Notes under the pieces: model-generated
The model's database searches: none
Seen by the model: the letters and a program-made list of their open reading frames with translations, nothing else
Told to the model about the DNA's origin: nothing
Shown: positions 1 through 10,400 of the stretch, in pieces
How positions within the stretch are numbered: position 1 is the first letter of the stretch
Layout: every line of letters begins with the position of its first letter
Position numbers and translations under genes: made by a program
Source of the DNA: Bog-159 sp049520215
GTDB taxonomy: Bacteria; Acidobacteriota; Terriglobia; Bryobacterales; Bryobacteraceae
Direction: 5' to 3'
Length of the DNA: 64,000 nucleotides
Assembly: GCA_049520215.1 (NCBI GenBank)
Contig: JBEKPZ010000001.1
Span: 12,206-76,205 of the forward strand

Positions 1-200
1 TCGCAGGCGACCAGAGTGATGTGGAACGGCTCACCTGCCAGCCCGAGCTTGTCGGCCCCGCTAACCACATTGGCCCCAAACGTCCCCGAGGCTTGATAAG
101 CGATTACCGGGGCCGAGCACGATGCAACCAGGTCTTCCGAGCCGGCCAAGCCACACATCAGTGCTGCCGCCATCGCCACAGACCGCATCGTTACACCCAT
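1..200 (-). CDS. Secreted protein of unknown function, N-terminus only
   Basis: The reading frame starts at 200 and runs off the window start, giving about 66 residues. It begins MGVTMRSVAMAAALMCGLAG, a short basic segment followed by a hydrophobic stretch, so a signal peptide is likely. A purine-rich ribosome binding site (AAGGAGAAAG) lies about 10 bases upstream. The visible mature part (APVIAYQASGTFGANVVSGA) resembles no family I can name. Only the export signal and start are supported; function is unknown. Confidence 0.6.
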   Translation of the reverse strand, partial: MGVTMRSVAMAAALMCGLAGSEDLVASCSAPVIAYQASGTFGANVVSGADKLGLAGEPFHITLVAC

Positions 201-354
201 TGAATTCTTTCTCCTTTTGATATCCCCATTGACGGATTCATAGAGTTTAGATCGCTCTGACTGCCGAAGTCAAGTCGCAAAATTGTCTTTGAATTGTCAT
301 TTGAATTGCCGTTGAGCCGATGCGTGCCACTGCATCCGATTACGCGAGCCGGCG

Positions 355-882
355 CTAGCTGAGGTGAAGCTGGGTAGTCCCTTCCGGAGCGGCCACCCAG
401 GTGTGCGCGGCGCGGTCGTGAATGGCCTGATATACGGGACTGCGGTGCAGCACCACCAGATGAGCTCCGAACCAGATTAGGGCGAGGAGGCGGCCGCCCG
501 GGATGACCGCGAACACCAGGAAGGGTCCGTCTTTGACCAGGGTGCGGCCAGCGGCCTGTAGCGGGGTTGGCCGGTCTGCCTGCGAATTGTATACGCGCAA
601 TTCCATAAATCGCTTGCCAAGGGTGGCCTGCCACTGCGAGGATTCAAACGCTGTGAAGTAACCGATCCAGATGACCATGACGAGAGACAGATTGAAAAGA
701 ACGAAGAGAACGCCGGCAAGGCCACCGGCGACGGGCTTCGTCAGGATGGCCTGTCCCAGTCCCAGAAACGCGCCGGCCAGCAGAACAATGAGAATAGAAT
801 CGAGGAAGCGAGCCATGTAACGGGCGCCCAGCAGGCCCTCGGTAGTCAAACCGGCGGGCACGCGGACTTCACCGTCAGACAT
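355..882 (-). CDS. RDD family integral membrane protein
   Basis: This 175-residue protein has the RDD layout: an N-terminal GARYMARFLDSILIVLL segment (family A-R..A..D signature, first membrane helix at about residues 20-45), a second helix at about 52-78 ending in a WIGYFTAFES turn, the typical TLGKRFMELRV stretch before helix three, and a third hydrophobic segment at about 118-145. RDD proteins sit in the inner membrane; most are uncharacterised, some are transport-related. Its neighbours do not narrow the role. Family assignment is good, function is unknown. Confidence 0.75.
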   Translation of the reverse strand: MSDGEVRVPAGLTTEGLLGARYMARFLDSILIVLLAGAFLGLGQAILTKPVAGGLAGVLFVLFNLSLVMVIWIGYFTAFESSQWQATLGKRFMELRVYNSQADRPTPLQAAGRTLVKDGPFLVFAVIPGGRLLALIWFGAHLVVLHRSPVYQAIHDRAAHTWVAAPEGTTQLHLS

Positions 883-912
883 GGCCTTCAGTATGGCACA
901 CTAGAAAAACGC

Positions 913-1350
913 ATGAGTTTTCTGGACAACCTCGAAAGCAACCTGAAGAGCATGGAATCGCGGGAAGAGCGCGGCGATCAACACAGCCGCGATGCGAAAT
1001 CGCGGGATGCCGAACGCGCGCGGGCGCAGGCTTCCGCGGCGTGCGCGGAGCAGCTCAGGAAGAGTCCCTATGCGGCGGAGTTGCTGAAGCAGGCCACCCG
1101 GCTCGGGCATGCCACGCGCACCAAGGTCCACCTGGCCTGGCTGGGCACCACGCTGCGGCTCGAAGCGCGCGCATGCAAGCTGGAATTGCGGCCCACGCCG
1201 GAGGGCGTAGTCGCCGCTTTCATCGAGAATAACGCCGAGGTGCGCAGCGTGCCCGTGGATCTCGCCGCCAATCCGGAGAGCCTGGCGCGCGAGTGGCTGG
1301 CGTCGCTGCCGCCGGTTCCAGCGGCCCCGGCCGAGGCGGAATCGGACTAG
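913..1350 (+). CDS. Hypothetical cytoplasmic protein
   Basis: A 145-residue open frame starting MSFLDNLESNLKSMESREER. The first 55 residues are highly charged and Ala/Arg rich and probably helical (possible coiled coil). The rest contains alternating hydrophobic strands (KVHLAWLGTTLRLEARACKLELRP) and a short acidic tail. There is no signal peptide or membrane segment. It is divergently placed from the RDD gene with a 30-base gap, so the two may share a promoter region. I do not recognise the family. Confidence 0.55.
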   Translation: MSFLDNLESNLKSMESREERGDQHSRDAKSRDAERARAQASAACAEQLRKSPYAAELLKQATRLGHATRTKVHLAWLGTTLRLEARACKLELRPTPEGVVAAFIENNAEVRSVPVDLAANPESLAREWLASLPPVPAAPAEAESD

Positions 1351-1375
1351 GGCGAGTTCACGCCAAGTGGCTTTC

Positions 1376-1559
1376 GTGGGGCGGGACTCCAGTCCTGCGG
1401 CCGACGTCCACGTCGGCCCTGTTAGCACCGCGATGCGGCTGATTCCGTTGGCGAGCAGCGGGTCCTGGAGGACCCGCGCACGGTTCGAAAACCCAGCCGG
1501 AACGAATTGGAAAAAAAGGCGGTCTGGAGACCCGCCGCAGGCGTGGACGCCCGCCCCAC
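1376..1559. repeat. REPIN-like composite: two inverted two-hairpin palindromes (TCCA-loop type)
   Basis: The left unit (1376-1418) begins GTGGGG and folds into hairpins GGGACT/AGTCCT and GCCGACG-TCCA-CGTCGGC. The right unit (1518-1559) is inverted and ends CGCCCCAC, with hairpins GGTCT/AGACC and GGCG-TGGA-CGCC. Between them lies another perfect hairpin, GCGGGTCC-TGGA-GGACCCGC (1456-1475). The left unit is an exact reverse complement, over 43 bases, of 26241-26283. Foot sequence and paired inverted units match REPIN architecture. Confidence 0.75.
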
Positions 1560-1578
1560 ACCGCTTTCATCACTATTC

Positions 1579-1622
1579 GTGGGCCGCAGGCCCATCTTGA
1601 CAGACCTGGAGGTCCGCCCCAC
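1579..1622. repeat. Palindromic REP-type unit
   Basis: Two short hairpins (GGGCC-GCA-GGCCC and GACCT-GGA-GGTC) are followed by the CGCCCCAC foot. It follows the composite element at 1376-1559 and sits just downstream of the convergent glycosylase gene, so it may also stop transcription. Confidence 0.55.
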
Positions 1623-1645
1623 GGTGCGTGAACAGGCCTGTCCAG

Positions 1646-2287
1646 CTACAGATTGGCATTCGGCTCCAGACTGCGCCAAAGATACCAGGCGGCCACGGTG
1701 CAGTAGGGATGCCAGCGCGCGCCGAGGACTTCGATCTCGGCGGGTTGGGGCAGTTCGGCGAAGCCGTACGCCTTGCGAATTGCCGCACGAATTCCCAGAT
1801 CGCCGATGGGCAATACGTTGGTGCGGCGTAGTGCGAAGATCAGGAACATGTGCGCGGTCCAAACGCCCACGCCCTTCACCTTGGTGAGCCGCTCGATCAC
1901 CTCGGCATCCGGGAGCGCGGGCAGTTCGGTGAAAGCGACTGTGCCCGCGCGCGTGAGGCGCGCCAGATCGCGAATGTAGGCGGTTTTCTGCTTCGACAGG
2001 CCCAGTTTCCGCATCTTCGCGGGCCGCAGCGCCAGGGTATTTTCCGGGGTCAGCAGGCCTCCGGGGACCGCCGCCGCCAGGCGTCCGAAGATCACCTGCG
2101 CGACACGTCCGCTAAGCTGCTGGTAGACGATGGACTTGACCAGCGTCTCGAAGCCCGGATCGCGAAACTCGATGCGGTAAGGGCCGACTTGCCGGATGAT
2201 GCCGCCCATCACCGGATCGGCGGCTTGCAGATGGCGGATGGCTTTGCGCATTATTGTAACAGGGCTGCTATCAGCCACGTCCGTCAT
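1646..2287 (-). CDS. DNA-3-methyladenine glycosylase II (HhH-GPD superfamily)
   Basis: A 213-residue base-excision glycosylase that removes alkylated purines from DNA. The helix-hairpin-helix LTKVKGVGVWTAHMFL lies at about residues 134-150, followed by the catalytic aspartate in PIGDLGIR (D163) and the C-terminal WHPYCTVAAWYLWRS segment typical of AlkA-like single-domain enzymes. Start 2287 was chosen because AGGG lies about seven bases upstream; MRKAIRHL at 2251 is an alternative without a clear ribosome site. The frame continues to 2467, but that extension is basic low-complexity antisense of the next gene. The divergent VWFA gene starts 10 bases away. Confidence 0.85.
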   Translation of the reverse strand: MTDVADSSPVTIMRKAIRHLQAADPVMGGIIRQVGPYRIEFRDPGFETLVKSIVYQQLSGRVAQVIFGRLAAAVPGGLLTPENTLALRPAKMRKLGLSKQKTAYIRDLARLTRAGTVAFTELPALPDAEVIERLTKVKGVGVWTAHMFLIFALRRTNVLPIGDLGIRAAIRKAYGFAELPQPAEIEVLGARWHPYCTVAAWYLWRSLEPNANL

Positions 2288-2296
2288 TGTAACCCT

Positions 2297-3307
2297 ATGG
2301 CCCTGACCAAAGCCCCCATCAAACGGGGAATCGCATCTTTGTTCCTGCTGGCGATGCTGCCGGCGCTTCCTGCGTTGCCGCAGGAGAAGCCCGCCGAAGA
2401 CGCACCGCCTTCCATTACGGTCGACGTTTCGCTGGTCAACATACTGGCTTCGGTGCATGACAAGCACGGCGGCCTGATCGGCAACCTGACCAAGGATGAC
2501 TTCACCGTCCTAGAAGATGGCAAGCCACAAACCATCAAATATTTCACGCGTGAAACCGACCTGCCGCTGACCATCGGCCTGCTGATCGACGTCAGCGCCA
2601 GCCAGAGAAACCTGCTGGATATCGAGAAGCGCGCCGCCCACCAATTCTTCTCGCAGGTTCTGCGCAAGAAGGACGAAGCCTTTCTTATCAGTTTTGGCGA
2701 GGATTCCGAGTTGCTGCAGGATTACACGAATTCACCCAAACTGCTGCAAGCGGGCCTCTCCCAGTTGCAGGTCAATTCCGGGGCCTCCGGCTTCGGGCCG
2801 GGCCCCGTTCCCACCATCAGCCAGCCGCGCGGCACTGTGCTGTACGACGCCGTATATCTCGCGGCGAACGAAAAGCTGCGCGCCGAGGTGGGGCGCAAGG
2901 TCATCGTCCTGATCACCGACGGCATCGACGAGGGCAGCAAGCTGAAGATCGAGGAAGCCATCGAGGCCGCGCAGAAGTCGGACGTCGTCATCTACAGCAT
3001 CGACTATGCCGATCCAAGCGCCTACGGCCGAGGCCCGTTTTCGTTCGGCGGCGTAAGCGATTTTGCGCTGCAAAGGATGTCCGGCGATACTGGGGGCCGC
3101 GTTTTCAAAGTGGACCGCAAGCAAACCCTGGACGACGCCTTCAAGGAACTGCAGGACGAAATGCGCAGCCAGTACGCCATCGCCTACACCTCGACCAGCC
3201 CGGAGCAGGACGGCCGTTTCCGCAAACTGATCGTGAAAGTGGGGGACAAGAACCTGAAGGTGCAGGTGCGCAAAGGCTACTACGCGATTAAGCCCGAGAA
3301 GAGCTGA
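2297..3307 (+). CDS. VWFA-related secreted protein (acidobacterial TIGR03436-type)
   Basis: A 336-residue protein with an N-terminal signal sequence (about residues 8-28), a short beta-rich region (ITVDVSLVNILASVHDKHG...LTKDDFTVLEDGKPQ) and a von Willebrand A domain from about residue 90. The metal-site motif D-x-S-x-S is present as DVSAS (98-102), with ITDGIDEG as the later acidic loop. The N-terminal 'V.DKHG..I..L.KDDF.V.EDGK.Q' pattern is diagnostic of VWFA-related proteins abundant in Solibacter. Likely a secreted adhesion or complex-assembly protein. The frame open from 1850 is a shadow. Its end overlaps the convergent RmlD-like gene by 20 bases. Confidence 0.85.
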   Translation: MALTKAPIKRGIASLFLLAMLPALPALPQEKPAEDAPPSITVDVSLVNILASVHDKHGGLIGNLTKDDFTVLEDGKPQTIKYFTRETDLPLTIGLLIDVSASQRNLLDIEKRAAHQFFSQVLRKKDEAFLISFGEDSELLQDYTNSPKLLQAGLSQLQVNSGASGFGPGPVPTISQPRGTVLYDAVYLAANEKLRAEVGRKVIVLITDGIDEGSKLKIEEAIEAAQKSDVVIYSIDYADPSAYGRGPFSFGGVSDFALQRMSGDTGGRVFKVDRKQTLDDAFKELQDEMRSQYAIAYTSTSPEQDGRFRKLIVKVGDKNLKVQVRKGYYAIKPEKS

Positions 3308-4181
3308 GCATCTTCTCGCGCGCCGCGAAGTAGAGGCGCAGCGCGTCCTCCAGCGGCGGCATCGGGCCGATTCCCAGGCTTTCGATCCTGGCATTCGATA
3401 GCGCCGAAAACTTGGGACGGCGCGCGGCCGTGCGGTGTTCGCGCTCGCTGGTCGCGTGCAGCTCCACGGCCTGGCCCGGCAAGGCCACCGCGAAGATCGC
3501 CTGCGCGTAACGATACCAGGAAATGGGCGCGCCGCCGCCCATGTGGAAGATGCCGGTCTGGCCGCGTTCCACCAGGTCGATGGTGCGGGCGGCCAGCAAT
3601 GGCGCGTAGGTGGGCGACGCCACGTGGTCCTCCGTTACGCGGATGGGCTGCCCGGAGCGCGCCAGCCGCAACATCAATTCGACGAAATTGCCGCGCGCGG
3701 TGTGCAGTCCGCCCGGCCCGAAGACGCCGGAGGTGCGCACGATCAGCGGCGCGTCCAGGTAAGCCTGCGTGTAAAGCTCGCCGGCCAGTTTCGAGACACC
3801 GTAAGCGCCCAGCGGATGCGTGGGGTCGCTTTCCACATACGGCCGGCCGGCTCTGCCGTCGAAGACGTAATCCGTCGAGAAGTGTACGAAGAGAGCGTCC
3901 AGTTGGCGGCACGCCAGCGCCAGGTTGCGCACCGCGAGGGCATTCACCAGGAAGGCCGCCTGCGGTTCGCTCTCCGCCACATCCACCTGGTTGTATGCCG
4001 CGGCATTGAAAACGATCTCGGGGTCCCACGGCGTCAGCAGGCTTTCCACCTGCCGGTTATCCGTGATGTCCAATTGGTCCCGGTCCCAGCCGATGGTTTG
4101 GTATCCGCGCTGGTTCAGTTCCGCAACCAGTTCCACGCCGAGTTGCCCGGCACTTCCGATTACCGCTGCTTTTCGTGCCAT
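3288..4181 (-). CDS. dTDP-4-dehydrorhamnose reductase-like sugar nucleotide reductase (RmlD family)
   Basis: A 297-residue extended short-chain dehydrogenase. The NAD(P)-binding glycine motif is at residues 9-15 (GSAGQLG), followed by DxLDITD, the STDYVFDG motif (102-109) and the catalytic Tyr-x3-Lys (YGVSK, 127-131). These are RmlD hallmarks: reduction of dTDP-4-keto-L-rhamnose to dTDP-L-rhamnose for cell-surface polysaccharide. No rmlABC is next to it, so the exact substrate is unproven; a MAT2B-like or other sugar-nucleotide role is possible. It is the last gene before a convergent overlap with the VWFA gene. Confidence 0.8.
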   Translation of the reverse strand: MARKAAVIGSAGQLGVELVAELNQRGYQTIGWDRDQLDITDNRQVESLLTPWDPEIVFNAAAYNQVDVAESEPQAAFLVNALAVRNLALACRQLDALFVHFSTDYVFDGRAGRPYVESDPTHPLGAYGVSKLAGELYTQAYLDAPLIVRTSGVFGPGGLHTARGNFVELMLRLARSGQPIRVTEDHVASPTYAPLLAARTIDLVERGQTGIFHMGGGAPISWYRYAQAIFAVALPGQAVELHATSEREHRTAARRPKFSALSNARIESLGIGPMPPLEDALRLYFAAREKMLSSSRA

Positions 4182-4223
4182 AGCAAGTACGAGGATAGCA
4201 TCTGGGCCACTTTCAGGCGGCCC

Positions 4224-5620
4224 CTACATATTCAATTGGGTCAACGTGGCGGCGCGCAGGGCGGCGCGGCGGCGGAAGTCGTCGGCGTTCGCAAATGGCA
4301 GCCTCGCGCGCTCGGCGGCGAAACGTGCGATCTCCTCGTCGGTGATGCCGGGGACCAGCCGCAGCACACCTTCCTGCACGGTATTCGCGTCGAACCGCAG
4401 CGGCGCGTTTTCGCCGAACGCCACGAGTCGCACGATGACTGCCGGCACGGTGCAAACGATCTCGGGCGCGATACGCGAGTGGAGGACCTGCGGATCGGCC
4501 ATCACCAGTTCGCGCCAGCGCTTGCGCGCCGCATTGATGGCGTCGCGGTTGAGATGCTCCAGGTCCAGCCGGAGACTCGCCATGTAATGCTCGCGCCACA
4601 GCGCGCCCGCGCCAGGGTCGACGAACACGCCGTGGCTCAGGTCGTTCAGCGCGTCCACGATTGCGGCGCGCTCGCCCGGATAGAGGCGCATGTAGGCGGT
4701 CACCAGTTCGATCAGCCACGGCGTGGAGATATCGGTTTTCGCCGCGGCGAACATAGTGGCCATGGCGTGCAGCATTTGATCATCCCGCTGGGCGACGGTT
4801 TCTTCCGTGGGGAGATCGGCGCCGCGCATGGCGAACAGAGTGGAAAAATCGCGGGATCTCTCCAACTGCACGCGCAGGTAATCCGGCCCGCGGAAGGCGC
4901 TCTCGAATGCGAAGTAGTTCTCGCGCACGTCGTAGTAGCGCGCCATGTCTTGCGAGAAAGTCGTCAGATCGGACGCGCCGCGGTAATACTCGTTCTGGCG
5001 ATAGGGTGCGTCGCCGAATCCGACGGCGTAATGCTGGTAGCGCCAGCGCAGGTCCGCGCCGTGCGCCAGGTGCGCCGCCAGGGTCTCCAGATGAATGGCC
5101 CAGCCTTCGCTGAACGCGGTAGTGCGGTCCGAGAGCGCGGCGGTCGAATGCGAAATCGATGCCACCTCGCGCCCATCCAGGCGGCGGCCGCCTGCGAGCA
5201 TGTCCATCGCCACGTGGCCGGTCTCGTGATACATGGTGGTCTCGAACCATTCCGGCGCCGCTTCCAGCAGGATATAGGCGGTGCGCGGATACTCCTTCAC
5301 GCCGTCGCTGGTTTCGAGCCGGAATCCGACGGCTGCATGATTGCCGCCCTTCACCAGCGCGACGTAGTATCCGGAACATTCGCCCCAGGCGCGGCGATGC
5401 GGGCGGCCTGCGCGTACAGGCGCAGCGCGCGCTCGGCCGATTCATTGCGCAGCCACGGTTGGTACTTCGATGCGTCGGACACGCGCCGGTAGAGGGGCAT
5501 GTTCTCGCGGATCTCGGCAGACGCCGTATTCACCTTCCCGGCCGGCTCGAGGAAAACTACGTTGGGCAATTCCGCGGCGGCGGCGCAGGAGGCCATCAGG
5601 CACACCCAAAGCAGGCGCAT
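4224..5620 (-). pseudogene. Secreted gluzincin-like zinc metallopeptidase, split by a frame change
   Basis: Two abutting frames make up one protein. The upstream frame (5620-5351) starts MRLLWVCLMASCAAAA, a signal peptide, and ends ...GANVPDTTSRW. The downstream frame (from a GTG at 5354) carries HETGH (residues 43-47 of that frame) and SEGWA (Glu 83), the usual zinc ligands of gluzincins. Reading the downstream frame backwards gives GYYVALVKGGNHAAVGF, a natural continuation of ...IAAPGANVP, so a single-base indel near 5365 is likely. The frames also overlap as GTGA, so translational coupling of an exported and a non-exported piece cannot be excluded. The last residues include a helix-hairpin-like VPGITDEEIARFAAERARLPF segment. 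Confidence 0.6.
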
Positions 5621-5663
5621 ATTCCGAAGACGATTGTACCCGGGTACTCTTAGTTGGAAGAGC

Positions 5664-5701
5664 GGGGCTAAAGCCCCGCGCGGGCTGAAGCCCGCCCTCC
5701 A
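5664..5701. repeat. Family-A double hairpin repeat
   Basis: A 38-base element made of two adjacent perfect hairpins, GGGGCT-AA-AGCCCC and CGGGCT-GA-AGCCCG, ending GCCCTCCA. Near-identical copies are at 12240, 44936 and 45893, all in the same + orientation. Here it lies in the divergent region between the metallopeptidase and hutH. Confidence 0.85.
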
Positions 5702-5730
5702 GGGTCCAGGATTGGGGACAATGGTACGCA

Positions 5731-7218
5731 ATGGAATTGAATGGAGAGCAACTCACCATAGAGGACGTCTGCGCCGTGGCAGCCGGCCACGACCAGGCGG
5801 GGCTGGCGGCGGCGGCCGTCGAGAAGATGGAACGTTCCCGCGCCGTAGTGGAACGGCTGGCCGCGGGCGACGCGCCGGTCTATGGGGTGAACACGGGGGT
5901 CGGGCTGCTGGCGGATGTGCGGATCGCGCCTGGCGACCTGGATCAACTGCAGCGCAACGTGGTGCGCTCGCACTCGGCCGGAGCCGGCGATCCGCTGGCG
6001 CGGGCGGAAGTGCGGGCAATGATGCTGATCCGCGCCAACGTGCTGGCGAAGGGCTATTCGGGCATCCGGCCGGTGGTGGCCGAGCTGCTGTGCGATCTGC
6101 TGAATCGCGGCGTGACGCCGCGGGTGCCATCGCAAGGCAGCGTAGGCGCGAGCGGCGACCTGGCGCCCCTGGCCCACATGGCGCTGGTGCTCATCGGGGA
6201 AGGCGAAGCCGAGTACCAAGGCGCGGTCTATCCGGGCGGCGAGGCCCTGCGGCGCGCGGGTCTGGAGCCTCTCACCCTGCGTGCCAAGGAAGGCATCTCG
6301 CTGATCAACGGCACGCAAGCCATGCTGGCGATCGGGTGTCTGGAACTGGCGGCGGCCGAGACGCTGGCGGACTCCGCCGACGTGATTTGCGCCATGACGT
6401 TGGACGCCTTGCGCGGCACTCCGCGCGCTTTCGATCCGCGGCTGCATGCCGTGCGTCCGCATCCCGGCCAGGTTGCGAGCGCGGCGCGACTGAGGCAACT
6501 GCTGGAAGGCAGCGAGATCCGGCAGTCTCACATCGCCTGCCGGCGCGTGCAGGACGCCTATTCGCTGCGTTGCGCGCCGCAGGTACACGGTGCGGTGCGC
6601 GACTCGCTGGCGGAGGCGCGGCGGATCTTCGCCATCGAACTGAACGCGGCCACCGATAATCCGCTGGTGCTCGACGACGAGATCGTCTCTGGCGGCAATT
6701 TTCACGGTGAGCCACTGGCGTTTCAGTTGGATTATCTGGCGGTGGCGCTGACCGCGCTGGCCGGTATCTCCGAGCGACGTATCGACCGGCTGGTCAACCC
6801 GGCGCTCAACGAGGAGTTGCCGCCGTTTCTCGCCGGGCACCCGGGCCTCGAATCCGGTCTCATGATGGCGCAGGTGACGGCGGCCGCGCTGGTCGCGGAG
6901 AATCGGGTGCTGTCCCATCCGGCTTCGTCGGGGTCCATCACCACCAGTGGAAATAAAGAAGATTTTGTTAGCATGGGGATGACTTCTGCGCTAAAATACA
7001 AAAACATCGTGCGCAACACTCGCGCCGTGCTGGCGATTGAAGCTTTGTCCGCTTCGCGCGCGCTTGATTTGTTGAGACCCTTGAAGAGCAGCTTGGCGAT
7101 CGAACGGGCGCGCGAACGCATCCGGGCGGTTTCGGCTCCTCTCGAAGGGGACCGGGTTTTGCATCACGATATCTCCGCGTTAGAGAAGCTGCTGGCTGCC
7201 GGCGGGCTGCGCCAATAG
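5731..7218 (+). CDS. hutH: Histidine ammonia-lyase
   Basis: A 495-residue enzyme that deaminates L-histidine to trans-urocanate, the first step of histidine use. The self-forming MIO cofactor triad Ala-Ser-Gly is at 140-142 inside GSVGASGDLAPLAH, and the active-site tyrosine lies in VYGVNTG (Y51), both at the positions usual for HutH. The SGGNFHGEP and NKEDFVSMG motifs are also present. Length matches the family (about 500). No hutU, hutI or hutG is adjacent, so the pathway is not clustered here. The ribosome site is weak (GGGG about 13 bases upstream). Confidence 0.93.
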   Translation: MELNGEQLTIEDVCAVAAGHDQAGLAAAAVEKMERSRAVVERLAAGDAPVYGVNTGVGLLADVRIAPGDLDQLQRNVVRSHSAGAGDPLARAEVRAMMLIRANVLAKGYSGIRPVVAELLCDLLNRGVTPRVPSQGSVGASGDLAPLAHMALVLIGEGEAEYQGAVYPGGEALRRAGLEPLTLRAKEGISLINGTQAMLAIGCLELAAAETLADSADVICAMTLDALRGTPRAFDPRLHAVRPHPGQVASAARLRQLLEGSEIRQSHIACRRVQDAYSLRCAPQVHGAVRDSLAEARRIFAIELNAATDNPLVLDDEIVSGGNFHGEPLAFQLDYLAVALTALAGISERRIDRLVNPALNEELPPFLAGHPGLESGLMMAQVTAAALVAENRVLSHPASSGSITTSGNKEDFVSMGMTSALKYKNIVRNTRAVLAIEALSASRALDLLRPLKSSLAIERARERIRAVSAPLEGDRVLHHDISALEKLLAAGGLRQ

Positions 7219-7402
7219 CGGCATTACGAATATTCATATTTGGGTTTGCGTTGGCCTTCCATCGCGCGTAGCGGCGGGCGGCAAAGCTGACGCAAGTTAT
7301 TGAGATTTGCCATCAATACCAGGTTTCAAGTTTGGGCATTGACCTGCTTATAGGCCGCCCATCTTTTTCAGATTGTAAGACACCATCGTTTAAGGGGACA
7401 AG

Positions 7403-10400
7403 ATGAAACACCTACTCGCGTGTATTGTTGTATTGCTATGGGTTGTCATTCCCGGGCACTCACAGACATTCCGGGGTTCCATCAATGGAGCCGTGACTGA
7501 CCAGACCGGAGCGGCCCTGGCGGGCGCTGTGGTGAAGGCAACGGACACGGGCACCGGCATCGTACTCACGACAGTGACCACCGCCGAAGGGCAGTTCTCG
7601 TTCCAGGATCTTCCTCCCGGCGCGTATCAAGTGGCGGTTACCGCCAGCGGGTTCACGCCGGTCACGGTGGACAAGATTCCGGTGACGGCGGGCGCCATCT
7701 ACACTCTGCCGGTGACGCTCAGAGTGGGGCAGCAAGCCACGGCGGTTGAGGTTTCGGCGGCGGCGATTACCGTTGACACCACCACGGTGACCCAGAGCGA
7801 CACGATCCCCGACGCAGCGCTGCAGGACATACCCATGAACGGGCGCGATTTTTCGCAGTTGATCGCGGTGGCGCCGGGCTACGGAGGCTATGCCGTGGGC
7901 GGGTTTGGGTCGCTGAATGGAACGCGCGCCAATCAGATGAACTGGCAGATTGACGGCACGGACAACAACGACTTCTGGCACAACATTCCCGCAGTGAATC
8001 AGGGCGGGGTATCGGGCATCGCGGGGGTGGTGATGCCGATGGACGCCATCGACGAGTTCTCGGCGCAGACCCAGTCGAACGCGGAGAGCGGACGCAACGC
8101 CGGCGGCACTGTGAATCTGACTATCAAGAGCGGCACCAACGAACTGCACGGCAGCGCCTACTACTACAACCGCAATGAGTTTTATGCAGCGCACTCGCCC
8201 TTCTTCGTGCCCACCCCCGATTTTCCAAGAGCGCCACCGCTGCGCAACTATAATTACGGGCTGTCGGTGGGCGCCCCGATTATCAAGGACAAGACGTTCT
8301 TCTTCGGCGCCTTTGAGAAGCAGGACTACATTTTTGGGCTGACGGGCTTGTCCACCGAACCATCCACCGCCTTTGTCCAGCAAGCCGAGGCGCAACTGGC
8401 GACCGCGGGCACGCCGACCAATCCTCTGTCGTTGAAGCTTCTTGCGACGCTTTGGCCCAGTTCTATTTTGAACCTGCCGGCAACGTCCAATAACTATTTC
8501 GCAACGGTTCCGGGGACTGGGTACAGTTATAACGGCGTGGTCAAGGTGGACCACAACTTCAACGCGAAGAACCATCTCTCGCTGCACTGGTTCGCCGGAG
8601 AGGGCAGCCAGACGCAGCCGCCGGGCGCCAGCCTGGCGCTGGCTACCGCGAGCTCCAACCTGGGATACTATTTCGAAGTCGCGCCGATTCACGTGCAGAA
8701 CTATTCGGCTGTCTTGAATTCGGTATTGACCGAGAGGGCGGCCAACCAACTGCTGTTTGGCGTCAGCTACTTCAACCAGGTATTCCACGATTCGAACAAC
8801 AGCTTCGACAGCCAGGCATTGGGGCTTTTTACAAGCCCGGACGCCACCATTCACGGGAACCCCATTCCGGGTGCTCCCAACATTCAGATCGCCGGCTTCG
8901 ATCAGGTTGGGATCACCCCGCCCGAGGGCCGCAACGATGCTACCGGACATCTGACGGATATCTTCTCCTACGTCAAGGGGAAGCACCAGTTCCGCTTCGG
9001 CGCGGAAGTGCGGCAAGGCCGCGTGGATGAATTCTATCACCGGCGCTCGCTCGGCAGTTTTTCCTTCAATTCGCTGGAGGATTTTCTGGCCGGCAACGTG
9101 GCGTCGGCGGACATCGCGGTCGGAGATCCGGAACGGTTTGTGCGGGTAAACGGCATCGATTTCTTTGCCCAGGACAACTGGCAGGTGACCCGCAACCTGA
9201 ACGTTAACCTGGGGCTGCGCTGGGACTATATGGGACCGCTGCACAGTCCCAACCAGGATCTCGCTGTCTTCATTCCGGGACAGGGTTTGAAGATTCAGGG
9301 CAACGGGATTAATAGCATATTCCCGTCCGACAAAAACAATTTCGGGCCACGCCTCGGCTTCGCCTATCAGCCAACCTCGAAGAACGACTTCGTGGTGCGC
9401 GGCGGAATCGGCGTGTTCTACGACCAGATCAACATGAATCCTTTCCTGGATTACCGCGGGAATGGGGCGGATGGCTTGCAGGACAATCCGATCGGGCCGA
9501 AGCCGGTGGACAACTACGCGATCAATACGCCATTCACGTGGCAATCGAACCAGTATATCTTTCCAGGAATCACGGCTTGTCCAACACTCAGCGGATGCGG
9601 CAGCAATCTCTACAACGTGTACTCGGTCAACCAGGATTTCCGGACCCCCTACTTCTTCAATTACAGCCTGAATGTCGAGAAAGCCTTCGGCAACGCCGTG
9701 GTGTGGCAGGTGGGCTACGTCGGCAGCCTGGGGCGCAAAACGTCGGTGATGCTGAACATCAACCAGAACGGCGCTTTCGATGCGGAGTATCCAAACATTG
9801 GCTCGGTCTACCAACTGAACAGCATCGGTAACTCGAACTATAATGCGTTGCAGAGTACCCTCAAGATCCGGTCGTGGCACGGAGTGACCGGACAGTTCGC
9901 GTTCACCTGGGCGCATGCCTTGGACGATGTGACCGAGTACCGTGGCGTGGTCCCGTTGGACAGTTATAACCTGGCCCAGGAATACGGCAGCAGCGACTTC
10001 GATACGCGCCTGAACTTTACCACCTTCTTGACTTACGACATACCGGGGTCCGCGCACGGTCCGAAGTGGCTCTCGCACGGTTGGCAGTTGAGCAGCCTGT
10101 TCTCGTTCCACAGCGGACAGCCTTTCAACTTTGACGCCGGGACACAACGGCCCGGGCTGGATATCCTCGGCAATCCGTTCTCGGGCGTTTCGCACACGTT
10201 CATCCCAGGAGTTGGCGAGCAGTGGGTGAATCCGGCGATGTTCTGCGTGCCAGGAGCGGCCGGCTGCGCCGGACCCACCGACCCGAATGGAGATCTCTCC
10301 CGGAACCTGTTCCGGGGCCCGGGCTTCGCCGATGTGGACCTGTCGGTGATCAAGAACATCTCGTTTGGCGAACGATTCAAGCTGCAGCTTCGCGCCGAGA

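Noticed and set aside
1376..1622. Possible CRISPR array because of several similar repeats
   Set aside because: The units are palindromic, in opposite orientations and without regular spacers; no cas genes are present anywhere in the window.
5668..6918. 416-codon minus-strand frame opposite hutH
   Set aside because: Antisense of a histidine ammonia-lyase with all catalytic motifs; no ribosome site or domains of its own.
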